DNA from: Zychaea mexicana
Taxonomy: Eukaryota > Mucoromycota > Mucoromycetes > Mucorales > Lichtheimiaceae
Direction of reading: 5' to 3'
Length of the DNA: 60,796 bases
NCBI RefSeq assembly: GCF_025766255.1
Contig: NW_026516852.1
Span: 1 to 60,796 of the forward strand
Of the stretch, positions 44,768-57,100 are shown piece by piece. Positions within the stretch are counted from its first letter, which is position 1, and each line of letters begins with the position of its first letter. The notes beneath the pieces were generated by a model, which ran no database searches, was not told the origin of the DNA, and saw nothing but the letters and a program-made list of their open reading frames with translations. Position numbers and translations under genes: made by a program.

Positions 44768-46470
44768 ATCAACCCACACTTGTGACAAGCATTTACTGAC
44801 GTGAGTCAGCAGGAAGCAAAGGTAGTCTAGGAACGAGGAGCTCAGGAAGAGCGCAACACAGATCTTTCTTCTTTGGATAGTGACAAGTGATGCGTGTGTC
44901 AAACCTCGAACGTTCCAACAGCTTTCCCTTGAAACGAAAACTCCGTAGAGTGAAAGCGCATTGTTACGCAACGATTTGGCCAATTTACTTGGTACTCAAA
45001 GTGCACAAAGGGATGGCGAGCGAACAAGGTGATCAATCGAGCAACGCATTACGTGCAAAAGGGTCGAAAGATGTACAGTAGGAAGTCATTGCTTATAATG
45101 TTACTCTCCTGATCGTCCCAATGGATTTTGAACGCTGCTCAAAAAGAACTTTATCAGCAGCAATGAAAGCCAGTGAAGGGTGAGTCAACTTCACTAGCGG
45201 CAGCGTATACTTACCATGAGCGGACAGCTTATCTGCGGCAGCACATACATACTTGGATAGAGGTTACACGGCGTAGTTCAGAGAACTGTTGGCGGATGGC
45301 GAAAATTATAAAGCAACAGTAGACAAGCACGCTTCACAATAAAAGATAACGATCTTTGATACACTGCAGCGTTGGAGTCAAGTGTGTGTTGTATCTATTC
45401 CCGCACACCGCACATGCAGTCAAAAGATACTAGCAAAATGGAATCGTGTGTGGACTACGCTTTATACTGTTTATCTTGTTGGGTGAAATGGAACTGGCTG
45501 CTGGGAGGATCGTGTCCTATGCCGTAGAATCTGTTAAGTTGCTTACCGTGTCAGACAATCCTATATTGCCATTTTATTGCTCATAGAAAAGCATTTCTTC
45601 CGTAAATCTACATGCTCATTCACATTCGTGTCTTTGTTTTCGCTTGACACGGTGCTGTGCACGGACCCCTCACAACCAAGCGGCGACAGCATCGGAGGTA
45701 CAGCAGCCCATGGTGAGAGACACGTACCACTACCGCCGAAGCACGCTTGTCTACTTGACCATCAAGTATACCACTCCTTTCATTTCCTTTGGTGCTGTAT
45801 GTTTTGTTATATCATAGTAGGCAACCCACAAGTTGATACGCAACCCGTTATCTGGGTTAATGAGAATTCACGGGGATTTGAAGTCCCGAACGAGAAAAAT
45901 GTCTATATAAAGCGAGCAATTTCGCCTTTCTTTTTTCTCTTCTCTTCAGTTCGTTTTGGTACGGCTTTGGTCTGTAGTACAGATGCACTGCTCTGTGCCA
46001 TGATCGGGTCATATGCCTGTGCTGGCTACTGTCCTAATTCTTCTGATGATCGGCAGATTCAGTGGTCCGCCCTGAAGAAAATTTTGCAATGTTACCAGTG
46101 GGAATGTGGTCATATACTCCGGCAGCCGATCGTGAACCTTCGGGTGCATGTGATGCCAACGGTATATGTTGGGATAATTGAAACGAACTTTTTTTTTATT
46201 ATTTATTACACACAAATAAGAAAATGATAAACAAAATAAAAAATATATTTTTCTTTTTCGCAATTTCCGCATAAACGTTTTACCGCTTTTGCCTCGCCTT
46301 TTTTTTATGTGCACGACAAGTTCCTTATTTTTTTGCCCACCCACAGCTCTGTGCTAAACAAAGCGGAGAACAATCTGTATCGTAGCCGACAGTAACATGA
46401 TCACAACGCGCTTTATCACACTTTGACACGCCTTTTCACCTTCTGTGATCGCCTAAGTTGCGAAAATGAT
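44768..46470 (+). repeat. Diverged direct duplication, copy B (partner 37303-39065)
   Basis: See copy A. Shared landmarks outside the near-identical tract include GTAGTCTAGGAA, GAGCGCAACACAGATCTTTC, GGGATGGCGAG and ACTGGCTGCTGGG. Copy B lies just right of the LINE. Confidence 0.85.
45637..46227 (+). CDS. Unidentified ORF in the near-identical tract, copy B
   Basis: Same protein as at 38187-38786; I noticed only a few base differences (for example GCCGTG to GCTGTG and GGCCAA to GGTTAA). The open frame extends upstream to 45577 without an ATG. Persistence of an open frame in both copies could reflect selection or recent conversion. Function unknown. Confidence 0.35.
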   Translation, partial: FSLDTVLCTDPSQPSGDSIGGTAAHGERHVPLPPKHACLLDHQVYHSFHFLWCCMFCYIIVGNPQVDTQPVIWVNENSRGFEVPNEKNVYIKRAISPFFFLFSSVRFGTALVCSTDALLCAMIGSYACAGYCPNSSDDRQIQWSALKKILQCYQWECGHILRQPIVNLRVHVMPTVYVGIIETNFFFIIYYTQIRK

Positions 46471-46533
46471 TGTAGAATAAAAAATGTTGGGAGGTATGCA
46501 CACCAGCAACAGCGGCGCTTAAGGCAGGCTGTT

Positions 46534-47010
46534 CTAAGCTGAGAGAACCGGTTCAATGGTATGTTTCGCTCGCCACGCCCCTTTCACCCCCTTGATTAAC
46601 CGAAAACATCGTTGGCTTTCACTGAATAATAAACCCACATAGAAACATGTGAGAGAAAAGAACGAGCCCACGTAAGACGGACTCATGTGCTCAGAAGCAA
46701 GGCTAAGATCATGCATGCTTGACTCTCGTACGAGCCGACCATCCTTCTTTTTTTTGTATTTTGATTTAGTCCCACATATATCATGCATCACCCACACATA
46801 CGCCGATGAAGTCACGTTACGTCTGATTGACTTTGCATCGCTGCTGCTCCGGCAGGTGGTTGATAAAACGAGCGAGCCAAAAAACAGTATCAACCTGAAG
46901 AAGCAGCCTGTATGGATAATAGTAGCTCTAGGATGACGCGCATACTTTGCTGAAAACAGCCATGCTGCTCCATAATCTGCCCTTGACAGTTTATTTTTAG
47001 CTGCCCACAT
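46534..47010 (-). CDS. Hypothetical protein, 158 residues
   Basis: Single open frame from ATG (47010) to TGA-side end at 46534. It has one hydrophobic stretch (CFFRLILFFGSLVLS), a basic KYKKKKDGR patch, and another hydrophobic stretch (SFFSLTCFYVGLLF). No family recognised, and no supporting splice or promoter signal, so it may be fortuitous. Confidence 0.25.
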   Translation of the reverse strand: MWAAKNKLSRADYGAAWLFSAKYARHPRATIIHTGCFFRLILFFGSLVLSTTCRSSSDAKSIRRNVTSSAYVWVMHDICGTKSKYKKKKDGRLVRESSMHDLSLASEHMSPSYVGSFFSLTCFYVGLLFSESQRCFRLIKGVKGAWRAKHTIEPVLSA

Positions 47011-48034
47011 CCAGCATTGCGGGCTTGGAGGATCGGCAATCGCTAATTGCCGTGGGCATATACTCGTATAAGAGAGCGTTCTTTATTTTCGTTACACACG
47101 CCACCACAGTTGATGCAACAACGGCCGAGACTTTCTACAATGTCTCACTGGATCCCATGAAGACGCTGGCTACGGCGTTCAGCACATATTTACTCCGACC
47201 CAATCTGATACACGCTCAGTCATCCTGGTGATAAGATATCAAACAGCTTGCATAACACTATCCGCTATCATACACCAGTTTTTTTTTTGGATTTGGATTC
47301 GCCAATATAACTTGTGGTGACAAGGCATCCATTCTGAGTGCATCATCAGCCACCCTTTCCTTAGTAAATGATCATATAAGGGATTTAAGAGATCACAAAT
47401 GACACACGTCTATGCATCATGTCGCGTCAGTCCATATCGGGTCATAGCCTTACATAAGCTGATTCATCCGAGTATAATGTTTACGTGCTTTACACAATTC
47501 GGTTGGATTGTCTCTATCCTACAGCGCTTTGCTGGTTGCCGTGGTAATTGCTGTGTGTGCTTTTGTTTGATATTTAAGCGAAAAATCTTATGCTGATGAT
47601 GTATCAGGCAGTGTGATAATGTGTTTTTTACCACAGTGTATTTATATATGTGTTTGCGCTCTGTATTCTCTTTTATAATATAAAAAAAAAACCAGCAGCG
47701 AAGGTATGATATTCTACCGAAATGCATGCACACCATAGCCAGTGCTTATTATGTAGTTAACAGGACTTGACGGTATACGTATGCAGGATCCGTTAATTCT
47801 CACACCTCTTTAATTTCGCACGATTACCTTCGGATGGTAGTTCAGCTGGTTTCAGAATACAGTGCCGCTGCAAAGTTGCTCAACTCTGTTGATAATCTCT
47901 CCATTATGTACAACAAACAGCGCAATACTCTTATTTTAACTGCAAAAAAGGACACTCCTTCTTTTTAGACCAAAAAGAAACAGCTTGACGAACAGCCAAA
48001 GACGTCTGCTTACCAGGCCGAAAGGCTCAGCACT
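47011..48034. other. No gene recognised
   Basis: About 1 kb of AT-rich sequence with short open frames only. Confidence 0.3.
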
Positions 48035-48690
48035 ATGCTGCGCGAGCTTTACTGTGTGGGTTGCGACTGTTGTTATTGCTTTTTTAAACTCTTAATCGGA
48101 GATCGTCGTTGGCACAGGCAGTTAGGATCTGACGAGAGCAGCGCACATATTTGGGCAAGGGATCAGTCAGTGCAGAAATCCAGTAATGCGACAGAAAGTG
48201 GCAAGGGCGCAGAAGTGGATGACCGTGCGGTACACCTGATCGAAAGCAAAGTGTATGCCAAGGACATAAGTGGTGAAGCTCGGTAACCGTAGAAGGAGGA
48301 TGACGTCGAGTGCCTTTGGTTGTGGTTTACAGCCCTTCTACTTTAGCCTTTTACAAACAGACCTGTGTCAGTGTTCGCTGCCTCATTTTGAATGTCGACT
48401 TCATTGTTACTAGATCCAATGCTCTCAGCATTGTTCGTGACAAGACGACGATCACATTTGCAACTATATTAGTTCGTTGCGATTATCTTCATTGTGCAAT
48501 CAGGAACAAGATTGATGCGTCTCGCAGCAAAGCTGAGCATGTTTAATCTTCTTTTGAATGAGGTCTAGAGCTCCCTCCTCGCTTCGCATATGAAGAAGGC
48601 ATACAACAATCTAAAACACGCACAAACAAGTTCAACGAGCGAGAAGAGAAATAAAACATATGTTTATTTAATACATTATAGTGCTAATTA
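48035..48690 (+). pseudogene. Decayed gene fragment (relative at 58030-58400)
   Basis: An open frame at 48035-48286 contains VDDRAVHLIESKVYAKD and then breaks. Matching DNA at 58035-58240 keeps the same words with different breaks, so the pair are independent decay products of one gene. Downstream both copies share an AACACGCACAAACAAG block and an AT-rich tail. Family unknown. Confidence 0.4.
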
Positions 48691-49221
48691 CTAGTAGAGT
48701 GTTGATGTCGTTTCAAACAGCTCATATATCGTCCTCCTCAGCCTGCCGTTTCCTCTTAATTTTCTTTCCATGAAGATGACTTTTTCCATATGACACTAAT
48801 TGAATAACAGTCAAACACTCTTCTATTGCGATTCACGTGAGATATGTATTAGTAGTTGAATTTGTGTGTGTGTGTATCTTTTTATAGTCGCTGTTTAATG
48901 GATTTCAATAGGGCAGATGTTTGATAAAGTGAGATGGGTATATGTGTGTGTTTGTATTAAGAGTGATACTACTAAGAGTATGTTGCTGAGAGAATCTTCG
49001 ACATGCCAGGCAGGTTTCTATGAGATATTTAATAGCCATTAGTATTGGTATTCCATATTAAAAGTAGAAGGCTGCCAAGTGCGCACTTGCTTACCGTCTC
49101 AGTTCCCCGTTTTCTTTGACAGCTAGATTTTCAATTTGCATCTCAATCTGTCGCTTAGACATGTCATGTAATAGCCTGTCCTTTGACGATATATTATTAG
49201 CTACCTTGTACATATGTTATC
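48691..49221. other. No gene seen
   Basis: AT-rich spacer with a GT run near 48862-48874 between the fragment above and the CAF-1-like gene. Confidence 0.3.
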
Positions 49222-51339
49222 TTACTTCTGACTAGTAAATCCCACATACCAATTTGACTTGGCCTCTGAAATCAGTTTTGGCATTGCGTCTGTCTTTCCT
49301 TCAATGATCTGCATATAGATATGAAGATACGTTAGCCAAAAACTTACGGCAAATGAGAAAAAAATGCTATAAGATAGGCTGCTTACGCTTGATCGATTGA
49401 TTTTCATGTTGTGCCGTAGAAGCAATGGATTTCTTCGAAAAGTCGTCGGCTGTGCTAGATGTGTATTTGGTATTTGCAGCATCGTCGGCTTCCACATAAA
49501 AAGGATCGTACGGCTTATCTTTAGGAAAATCTGTCACATAGAGCAAAAAGAGAATGTTAACGGTAAGAAGAGAAAGCTAGTTGCCAGCGGAATAATTGCC
49601 ATGGTGGTGGTTGCTGTTTTGTTATAATATGTATATCCACCTACCAAACAGCATTCGCGTCGCATAACGTTTTAGTGGATCATTTTCTCCTAGATCGCCA
49701 TCATCGAAAACGGGTCCCACAACAACAGGGCGGATAGCAGTGCGCTACATATATTTTGATTTATGATAAGCATTTACTGATTCAACTGCAACGTCAACAC
49801 GAGCATATAGGTTATTTCAAAGTTACACTCACTTTTCTAATAGGTCGCATGGCCGGTCTGACTTGACTCGTACGTTCATCATCACTTTCAACACCTTCAC
49901 CTTCTGATAAGTACCCTTCAGGGACAAGCCAGCCAGCCTAAACAAAAATCCATCATTAGATCTTTCATTGCCTTACATTGACATTTAGATAGATAACTCA
50001 CATCCTCTGGGTCGGCAACATCTGAAGAAGGATCGTCATCCTCTTCGTCACCGCTTTGGATTTCTTCTCCTTAGCCTTCTGGTTCCCACTCTCCTTCACT
50101 ATCATGGTCATAAACGACAAGCTGATCGTCTTGGGCAAGTGGTGCTCGACCGTTGATTTTCTTACTCGATTTGGTCCATGTGCCTTGAAAATAAAACGCA
50201 AGAGCGAACGGACAAAAAAAAAGATGGGGTTCATTAATTTCCATCAATTCAACTAAATTCTTCTCGTTCTAGTACACGGCTGCTTACCATAATACGCTGG
50301 CCGAACATCTTCGGTGAATTGCGAGAACTTCATAGAAACTTGCAATTGATTAAAGTTCTCCATATATCCGGACCAAGCAGAATCGTGCGAAGATCAGTGC
50401 TTTGTCGGCGACCTCGTCGTTGAGTGAGTTCAGGCTTGGACTGCTTTAATGCTTGTAGGTATTGCGATCGCAAATCATTCGATACTAACAGTCCCAGGAA
50501 GATGTCAGCACACAAACACAACACATCCTTGGTTTTTTTTTCCTCTCACTATAATAGTAGAACCTTGGAAAATTTACCTTCACAGAATCGATAATTGTCA
50601 GTTGTGAGTGTCTTGAGGTGATGGTCCAACTCCATATTACGATCCTTATTGGTAGTCGTCCATTGATCCATAACCACATTATCCTTGAAATAGAAGGGTG
50701 GGAATATGTTTCGAGTTTCTGTGATTTGGTTCGAGTCTGCCCAACACAATTAAAATTCATGAGTACAGTATCTCATCCTTTCTTGGTATTCATCTTGAAA
50801 TCATGACCAGACAGCTTACCGCTTTGCCCAGCACAAGTAAGCTTCTCCTCTGGAGCTTTTGTAAATAGAGATGTAAGGCGCAGTTGGGACTACATGAAGA
50901 AAGATCAACGTTTAGTGACACTTATTCTGTCACTGCCATAGTAATTATTTTCCTGTTCCTATTCTCTATATTACCTGCTTTTTTTTCCGTTTTTCTTCTT
51001 CCCGCTTCCGTCGTTCTTCCTTCTTTTCTTCTTCGCGTTTACGTTTTTCCTCCTTTTCTTCTTCACGTTTGCGTTTTTCCTCCTTCTTTTGTTCCTCGCG
51101 TTTGCGTTTTTCTTCCTAATACATAATCAAAATGTCAATACAACGGGGAAACTTTAAAACGCGTGCCTTGATCTTCCTTGTGTATACCTTTTTCCGCCGT
51201 TTCTCCTCCTTTTCCAAATTGCTTTCAGCATTGGCGGTCTTGCTTTCATCGTGTGTTTTGCGGTTGTGTTTCGGTAGCAAAATTGCAATTTGTTGCTTCC
51301 TTTGGAAGCGTTGAAACAAATAATGACAGAAGTTGAAAC
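49222..51339 (-). pseudogene. RLF2: CAF-1 large subunit (p150/Cac1-like), disrupted
   Basis: Exons by splice sites: 51188-51339, 50975-51115, 50820-50889, 50578-50736, 50288-50484, 50002-50183, 49833-49937, 49645-49744, 49387-49530, and a last piece near 49239-49316. The second is a pure K/E/R coiled coil (EEKRKREEQKKEEKRKREEE), the KER region; the next reads SQLRLTSLF. Then come FPPFYFKDN, KFSQFTEDVRPAYYGTW, an acidic region, GWLVPEGYLSEGEG and a C-terminal DAMPKLISEAK. These are the ordered landmarks of the PCNA- and H3-H4-binding subunit of chromatin assembly factor 1. Two lesions stand out: a one-base frameshift near 50368-50372 (LLGP before GYMENF) and an in-frame TAA at 50071-50073 inside EWEPEG. 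The last junction is also out of phase. Pseudogene, second copy or sequence error. Confidence 0.7.
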
Positions 51340-51382
51340 CTAGCTCAAAAAATAAGATTTGAATTTAACCGTTTTGACAGAT

Positions 51383-51600
51383 AGCAAAAATTCAAAGTAG
51401 CTGCAATATAAGCATATCACAATAAAAATAGGTTTCCTTCCCGTTTTCCTCGTACTGAACTATTACCTGTGCGCGTATGGTCCTTCGCTGATGGATAATT
51501 GCTTGGATTTGAGGTGGAAGACAAGTAATATCTTTTACTTCCCACCGCCAAAAGTAAAGATGCTGTATACGAACCTTTAGCTCAGTTCTCACCGAAAAAC
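51383..51600 (-). other. Possible upstream exon of the CAF-1-like gene
   Basis: A minus-strand open stretch (RIQHLYFWRWEVKDITCLPP, QIQAIIHQRRTIRAQ) ends at a good donor GTAATA at about 51468. Its phase does not match the 51188-51339 exon, so linkage is uncertain. Confidence 0.3.
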
Positions 51601-51982
51601 AGGTAAAAAGAGATCAAAGAAAGAAAACACATACATGAGTTGTATTTGTGGTGGCTCATTTTAGATGGCTCAAAACATCTGGTGATACACCCTATTTTGT
51701 ACGCGTCGCAATGAACTTTACTGCAGTTTCGATTATCTCTGTAAAGTGGTCGCTGTCTATTATTGATAAGTTAGTCGATCTGACGAGTCTTGTGGCTCTC
51801 TTTTATACAGCAATAAATACATACATTGTTCATTTCGTAAAAACGGTGATAATACTTCGTTGATACGATTGAAAAGCTGTCCGCTTGATTCGTTCTGTTT
51901 GGTCGTTGCCATAAATGATATTTTTTTTCTAATGCGCAAGATATAGAGCGCTCAGTAGTACGACGAGATATTGATTTGGGAG

Positions 51983-52486
51983 TTAAGGAACAGATTGTAG
52001 TTGCTGATTTGATCGGGCACGATGCAGGCGGAACACCTTGACTCCTACAAGAATTCGACTTGGTTTAGTAAAAAATCAAAAGCATTATGAACCTTTTGAT
52101 CGCTTCCTTTTTCAAGGCAGTGAGGAATAAGTGAACGTACGTTCTGCAATAGCTTCATAAATCTCAACTCGTAACTTTGGCTCTCCATATGTTACTTTAC
52201 CGTCTTTAAGTAGCCCAGGATTCTTTTATACTGGAAATTTCAAATAAATGTTAGGAGTTGATTCTTTTCTATTTTCGAATGAAGCATTTAACACTTACAG
52301 AGATTGAGGGTGCAACATCCACACGCACTGTTATAAATGATTAAACGACAATGATTAGCAAGGGAATTTGCCTATCTTTAGTTACTCTTTGCTGCAGTGT
52401 ATGAGGAGTTTCTTACCGGCTTGAAGCTGTTGTGCTGCCATTTGGAATTGTTGATGTCTTGGTGTTTCAGGCGCTGGCATGCTCAT
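51983..52486 (-). CDS. Four-exon 80-residue protein, unidentified
   Basis: Exons 52417-52486, 52299-52327, 52141-52222 and 51983-52044 join in phase from ATG to TAA over introns of 89, 76 and 96 bp with good GT-AG ends. The product starts MSMPAPETPRHQQFQMAAQQ and includes NPGLLKDGKVTYGEPKLRVE and IYEAIAERVKVFRLH. Agreement of four junctions is unlikely by chance. It lies on the same strand just upstream of the CAF-1-like gene and could be its own gene or a severed N-terminal part. No domain recognised. Confidence 0.45.
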
Positions 52487-53166
52487 CAAAGCAAGAAAAG
52501 AGGAGGAGCAGCAGTATGGAGCTGACGCGCGACGCAAACAAGTCGCGACGCAATTTGATGTGAGGAACAAAAATGTGAGTGACAATTGACGAATGCGGAT
52601 GTTGCTAAGAAAAACCTTTTAAATTTTAGTAGCCTTATAAGCAAAAGATAGAAGAAGTGTTTGTACTTACTGTTTATGACCACTTGTCGAGGAATGCATT
52701 TGCAAGGTAAGATCCTTTCAATGGCTTATGAAGGCAGGTCCTAGTTGAACGTGGTCATTCAGTATGTCGATGATGATAAATCGATAATAGCTCACTACTA
52801 CTATGATGGTTCGAACGACGTACAGTAGTCTAGGTAACCGAATCACTCAAATTTTTTACGTCTGGGTTATATTCAACGGGTATACATACCTTGTATACTT
52901 CAATGATTGCTTGTAATACCGTAATGGAACTGGTATAGAGCATCAGCCATACATCACCACTGGCAAGTGCATATTTTGGCGACGCTTGTTTTCGTGATTT
53001 TTTTTGTGATTTTTTTTTTGCTTTTCCAGATTTTCGTTGTTTTTCTCTTCGTACTGGCTTAAATAGAATATCAGGCTAATGTAATGATGCATTCAGTACT
53101 ATTGTATATACATTCAGCAACTCAAGCTTTCTTTCAGAGCGGAAGAAAAGGAATCGAATACTTACA

Positions 53167-54198
53167 CTACCAAGCAAAGGATTGCTCCCAGTCCATGTAG
53201 TCGGAGTCGACCAGCATCTGTTGCTCGAGTTGTTGTTGCTGCTGCAGCTGCTGTTGTTCGAGTTGTTGTTGCTGCTGCTGTTGCTGCTGCTGTTGCTGCT
53301 TCTCAAGTTGCTGTAGATGCTCCTCAAAGAGGCGTCGTCGATCCGCGTCTTCCAAAAGGTACTCTTGTTCTTCCTGCTGCCGCTGTCGCTCGCGTGCTTC
53401 GCACCGGAGAAGCACTTCTTTGTAATAGGCAACTTCGGGGTGAACAGGAACTGGGCGTCGGTAGGCGACTGCCTCGAGCCATTCACGAGTTGGCTCCTCT
53501 GGCTCTCGGAAAAATGCACTGAGGTTGGGTAGGGCTGGTGACGATGGTGAGAAGGGTAGTGGTTCTGTTTCTATGCTCGTTTCTGCCGCTGCGGGAATAA
53601 CACTTGTCACTAGCGCTGTTGCTGCTACTTTTACGATACCAATGACAAATAGCGGCGCTTCTGTTGCTGTTACTTTTACAACGCAGATGATAAACAGTGA
53701 CACTTCTGTTACTGTTGCTTTTATAATGCCAACGACGAGCAGCGACGCTTCTGTTGCTATTGCTTTTATAACGCCAACGACGAACAGCGACACTTCTGTT
53801 ACTGTTGCTTTTACGATGCCAACGACAAAAATCACCACCTCTGTTGCTGTCGCTTTTGCTACGCCGATGACAAGTAAGAGTACATTTGCTGCTAGTGCTA
53901 TTGTTAGGGCAGTGACACTCATCAGCATTACTGCTGCTGCTGCTATTGTTGCGTTAATCAAGCTTGTGACTGCTACGGCTACTGCTGCTGTTGTTGTTGG
54001 TGTTAAGCGTTGATTTACCCATCGAGTATAGTATAGAAAAACTAATACTGCAACAGGCATGATTTTCCGCAGCACTTCAACTGACCGGGGCATCGTGTAA
54101 GCCACGTCTTGAGAGTATATATCCATGGTGCAAGCAAACCAGAGAGAAAGAAGAAGGATGATAGCGCTAATCACAGAGACGGGATTCAAGACGTGCAT
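53167..54198 (-). CDS. Membrane protein with six 15-residue hydrophobic repeats and polyQ tail
   Basis: Single-exon frame of 343 codons from ATG at 54198. Residues 8-22 form a signal anchor and 46-58 a second hydrophobic segment. Residues 70-111 are A/V/L-rich. Residues 112-201 are six tandem 15-mers of the form G-I-V-K-A-T-V-T-E-V-S-L-F-V-V (DNA 53596-53865, 45 bp units). Then follow an acidic/proline linker, a helical R/E/Q stretch, two glutamine runs and the acidic ending DSDYMDWEQSFAW. A GTAAGT donor lies two bases after the stop. No family recognised. General build (N-terminal membrane part, coding tandem repeats, acidic W-containing end) resembles the protein at 1954-3851, but I see no sequence homology. 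Confidence 0.55.
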   Translation of the reverse strand: MHVLNPVSVISAIILLLSLWFACTMDIYSQDVAYTMPRSVEVLRKIMPVAVLVFLYYTRWVNQRLTPTTTAAVAVAVTSLINATIAAAAVMLMSVTALTIALAANVLLLVIGVAKATATEVVIFVVGIVKATVTEVSLFVVGVIKAIATEASLLVVGIIKATVTEVSLFIICVVKVTATEAPLFVIGIVKVAATALVTSVIPAAAETSIETEPLPFSPSSPALPNLSAFFREPEEPTREWLEAVAYRRPVPVHPEVAYYKEVLLRCEARERQRQQEEQEYLLEDADRRRLFEEHLQQLEKQQQQQQQQQQQQLEQQQLQQQQQLEQQMLVDSDYMDWEQSFAW

Positions 54199-57100
54199 GG
54201 CGGTTCTGGCTCAAAAAAAAAGTGGGAAAAGATTGAGGGAAAGAGAAGGTATTTTACTGCTGAGGGCAACATCTCTCCTCTTTATCTTTTCGCAAAGAAA
54301 TGTCATCGACGTCACTCGTCAGATCGCCCCACCTGCAAAGGTTACACGAGCATGGCGAACAATGGATGGGCTTCTTGTAAGCCATCTCTTGACCCGTTGC
54401 GATTACCTTCTTCTACTTTGCTTTTACTTTGGAAATGTACAGGTTCTAGGCTACAAGTACATACTGACCTGACTTTTGTACGTCGCTGTCGTGCTGCGTG
54501 GCGTTCATAAGAGAAAAAAAATTCTGTTGCGTGCCATTAAGTTATGCGTCAACCCCGTTCTTCTATTCAGAAAATTCTCACGTGATGACGACGACATCCC
54601 TCTACTGCTTTTATGCATGGTGGACACTGCGCATCTGTTAAAGGAAACTCCAATTAACGGAGGAGTAGCGAAAGATCACAAAAATCGACTCCGGTGCGGA
54701 TGAGAGTCTGTGTTCTCGCAAGCACGTTCTAGCCTCTTTGACGGCATTTTTGTAGATGAACGATATGTCTTTGTGTGTCAACGTATTTGAGACGAAAAAT
54801 TAAGCGTATTCATCCTTGTAATCAAGGAAGAGCTACTTGGTGATTATGTCTCTAACATATGCTACAGAGTATTGCAATTACGGGAAAAAACATACTTGAA
54901 GTTATGGATAATCAATAGCAATAGCAACAGTGTCTCGCAAGGGCTGCGGCTATCTACAACTCGTAAGCAAAGCGTTTAACATGTTACTATCAATCGTACA
55001 ACTCCTCCTGTGCGTATTATACAGTACTGTACTTTGTGTGTCCTTGCTGCTGCAAAAAGGATTAACACGTACATATGTATTTGCTGTATGTGACATAGTC
55101 ACATTCAATGTGTGGAGCTTGTTAGAACATGTCTCATTCAGTGTTGTTGCTTCGCCTTGTACCGACGATTTTTCATTTCACGTATGTATATCCTTAAGTA
55201 TTGAGCTGTTTTCCGATAGTTTTGTATGCGTACTGTGGAGTTTATAGCACACAATTGGCCTTCTGGAAAATGGGTGGCAAAGCCTAAAGTGTCTAGCTAG
55301 TTTGTTGGAGGGCAAAAATGACTATGAATGATGCTTGGAATGGGCTACTGTTTGTTGCCTGATGCAAAATGTCAGCTACTCCAGACACAGACATACGCAG
55401 CGTGAACAAACGGTGGTCGAGGATGATTTTGGGATGACAAAGGAAATGCCAACTGCGCGAAGTATTTGTATATAACGCTTGGCGTTACTCCCAACAGGCC
55501 TTCCTTTCTACATCTAATTTTGATATCGCCTAGAAAATGTTACCTCTCTTTCTCTCTCTATCATTTTCTCTCTCCTCTGTCCCTCTGTACTCTTCCATTT
55601 TCTCTGCTTTAACTCTACAAATTTAATCGCCAGTTGCAAACTTTTTATATATTGAGCGTCGTATCACACTGTAGTCGTTGCATTTGCCCTTCTAGCGTCA
55701 TCTTCTCACGTCGAGTTTGAGCTCGTTTTTTTTGGATTGCGACAATTGCCTCTGACAAGTCTTGTGTGTCTCTTGGTATAGCTGGAACGAGAGCGATCAA
55801 ACATGAAACTCTCCATGAAGCTCATGCTAAAAAGAGAAAAACCGAAAAAATAGCGCGTCCAGTAAATATCAAGCATGAAGATTCTGTGTTCCCCGTGTAG
55901 ATGAGCCTATTTCCGGTGTGCACTTTTACCATTATCCGTGACCGACCTATTTTGGCCAGTTATCTGCTGTTGGCATACGCTCCGCCAAACGAGCTTTGTT
56001 TGGTTTAGTAGCGGCAGACGACTTGTTGGGGGGGTTTTTTTTTCGAATACGCTATGGTAAGTTTTATACCGCCAAGGCTTCAATTGTTTCCAAAAGGCTT
56101 TTCAGCAACGTTTTCCACTACGGATCACTAGGGCACGGGAACAAGATACGGTCATGTCCACTAAGGCTTATCCGTTTGTGAGGTTCCTTCGGTAGCAGTT
56201 AACGCCCGTCTTCATCAAGACGGACAAAAGAATCAATCTGTTACCCCTGAAGATTCAGCTAACAGTTTTGAACATTTGACTTTCTAAAATCAGGTGCAGA
56301 GTAATGCAGTACTTAAGGAATGGCGCTCTAAGTTTTAAAAAATACGTAAGATATCTTGTGGCTTGGTTTGTCAAGAGATGACAGAGGTTTATGTGCATTC
56401 CATCATCCATAAGTGAGACCGCCAAATTAATGCTGGCCTAGAGTAGTCAATGTTTTTGTAAATAGGAAAACTGCAATACAGCTGGCGACGGAAGATGCTG
56501 TACAAACTTACTTTGATTATAGCAAAAGTACTTTTTAATTTTTCTGAAGAAACTTGTTGATTTATTTTTAGAATCATATTGGCATATGTAGCAACCTTAC
56601 ACGATAAGCCATCAGACGGTGATCCAAAGCTTGAGAATCATCACAACGCACTGTCCCAAGGAATTTGTTGCTTTCGCGGGCCAACTGATTATGTTTTATA
56701 CCATACGTGGGAGATAAGTGAAAAGTATGACATGAAGACTTCATCAATCGTAACTGTGTAGCAGTAGGATAATGGGAAGAAGTAGTGATATAAAAAGCGT
56801 TGCTATACATATGTCGAACTACCTACAGATGAAAACTTATACATATGGCACTCCAAAGGCAGCTCAAATTTCATATGAGCACCCAAAAAGATGGGTACAT
56901 CCACAAAAATTTAGCATTTGATCAAAAGCCATTAAAACGATAGAATACATTTGTTCTAATTTGCATCCATCAAAGCGATCTCTAAGGAGAAGCACCGCCC
57001 ATACACATAAAAATTATACATACAAGAGTGTGTCGTCTAATGTGTACCCGTGGAAAGCAATTGGAACTGCCACTCGTTATACAGTTGCAAACAGCGCCTT

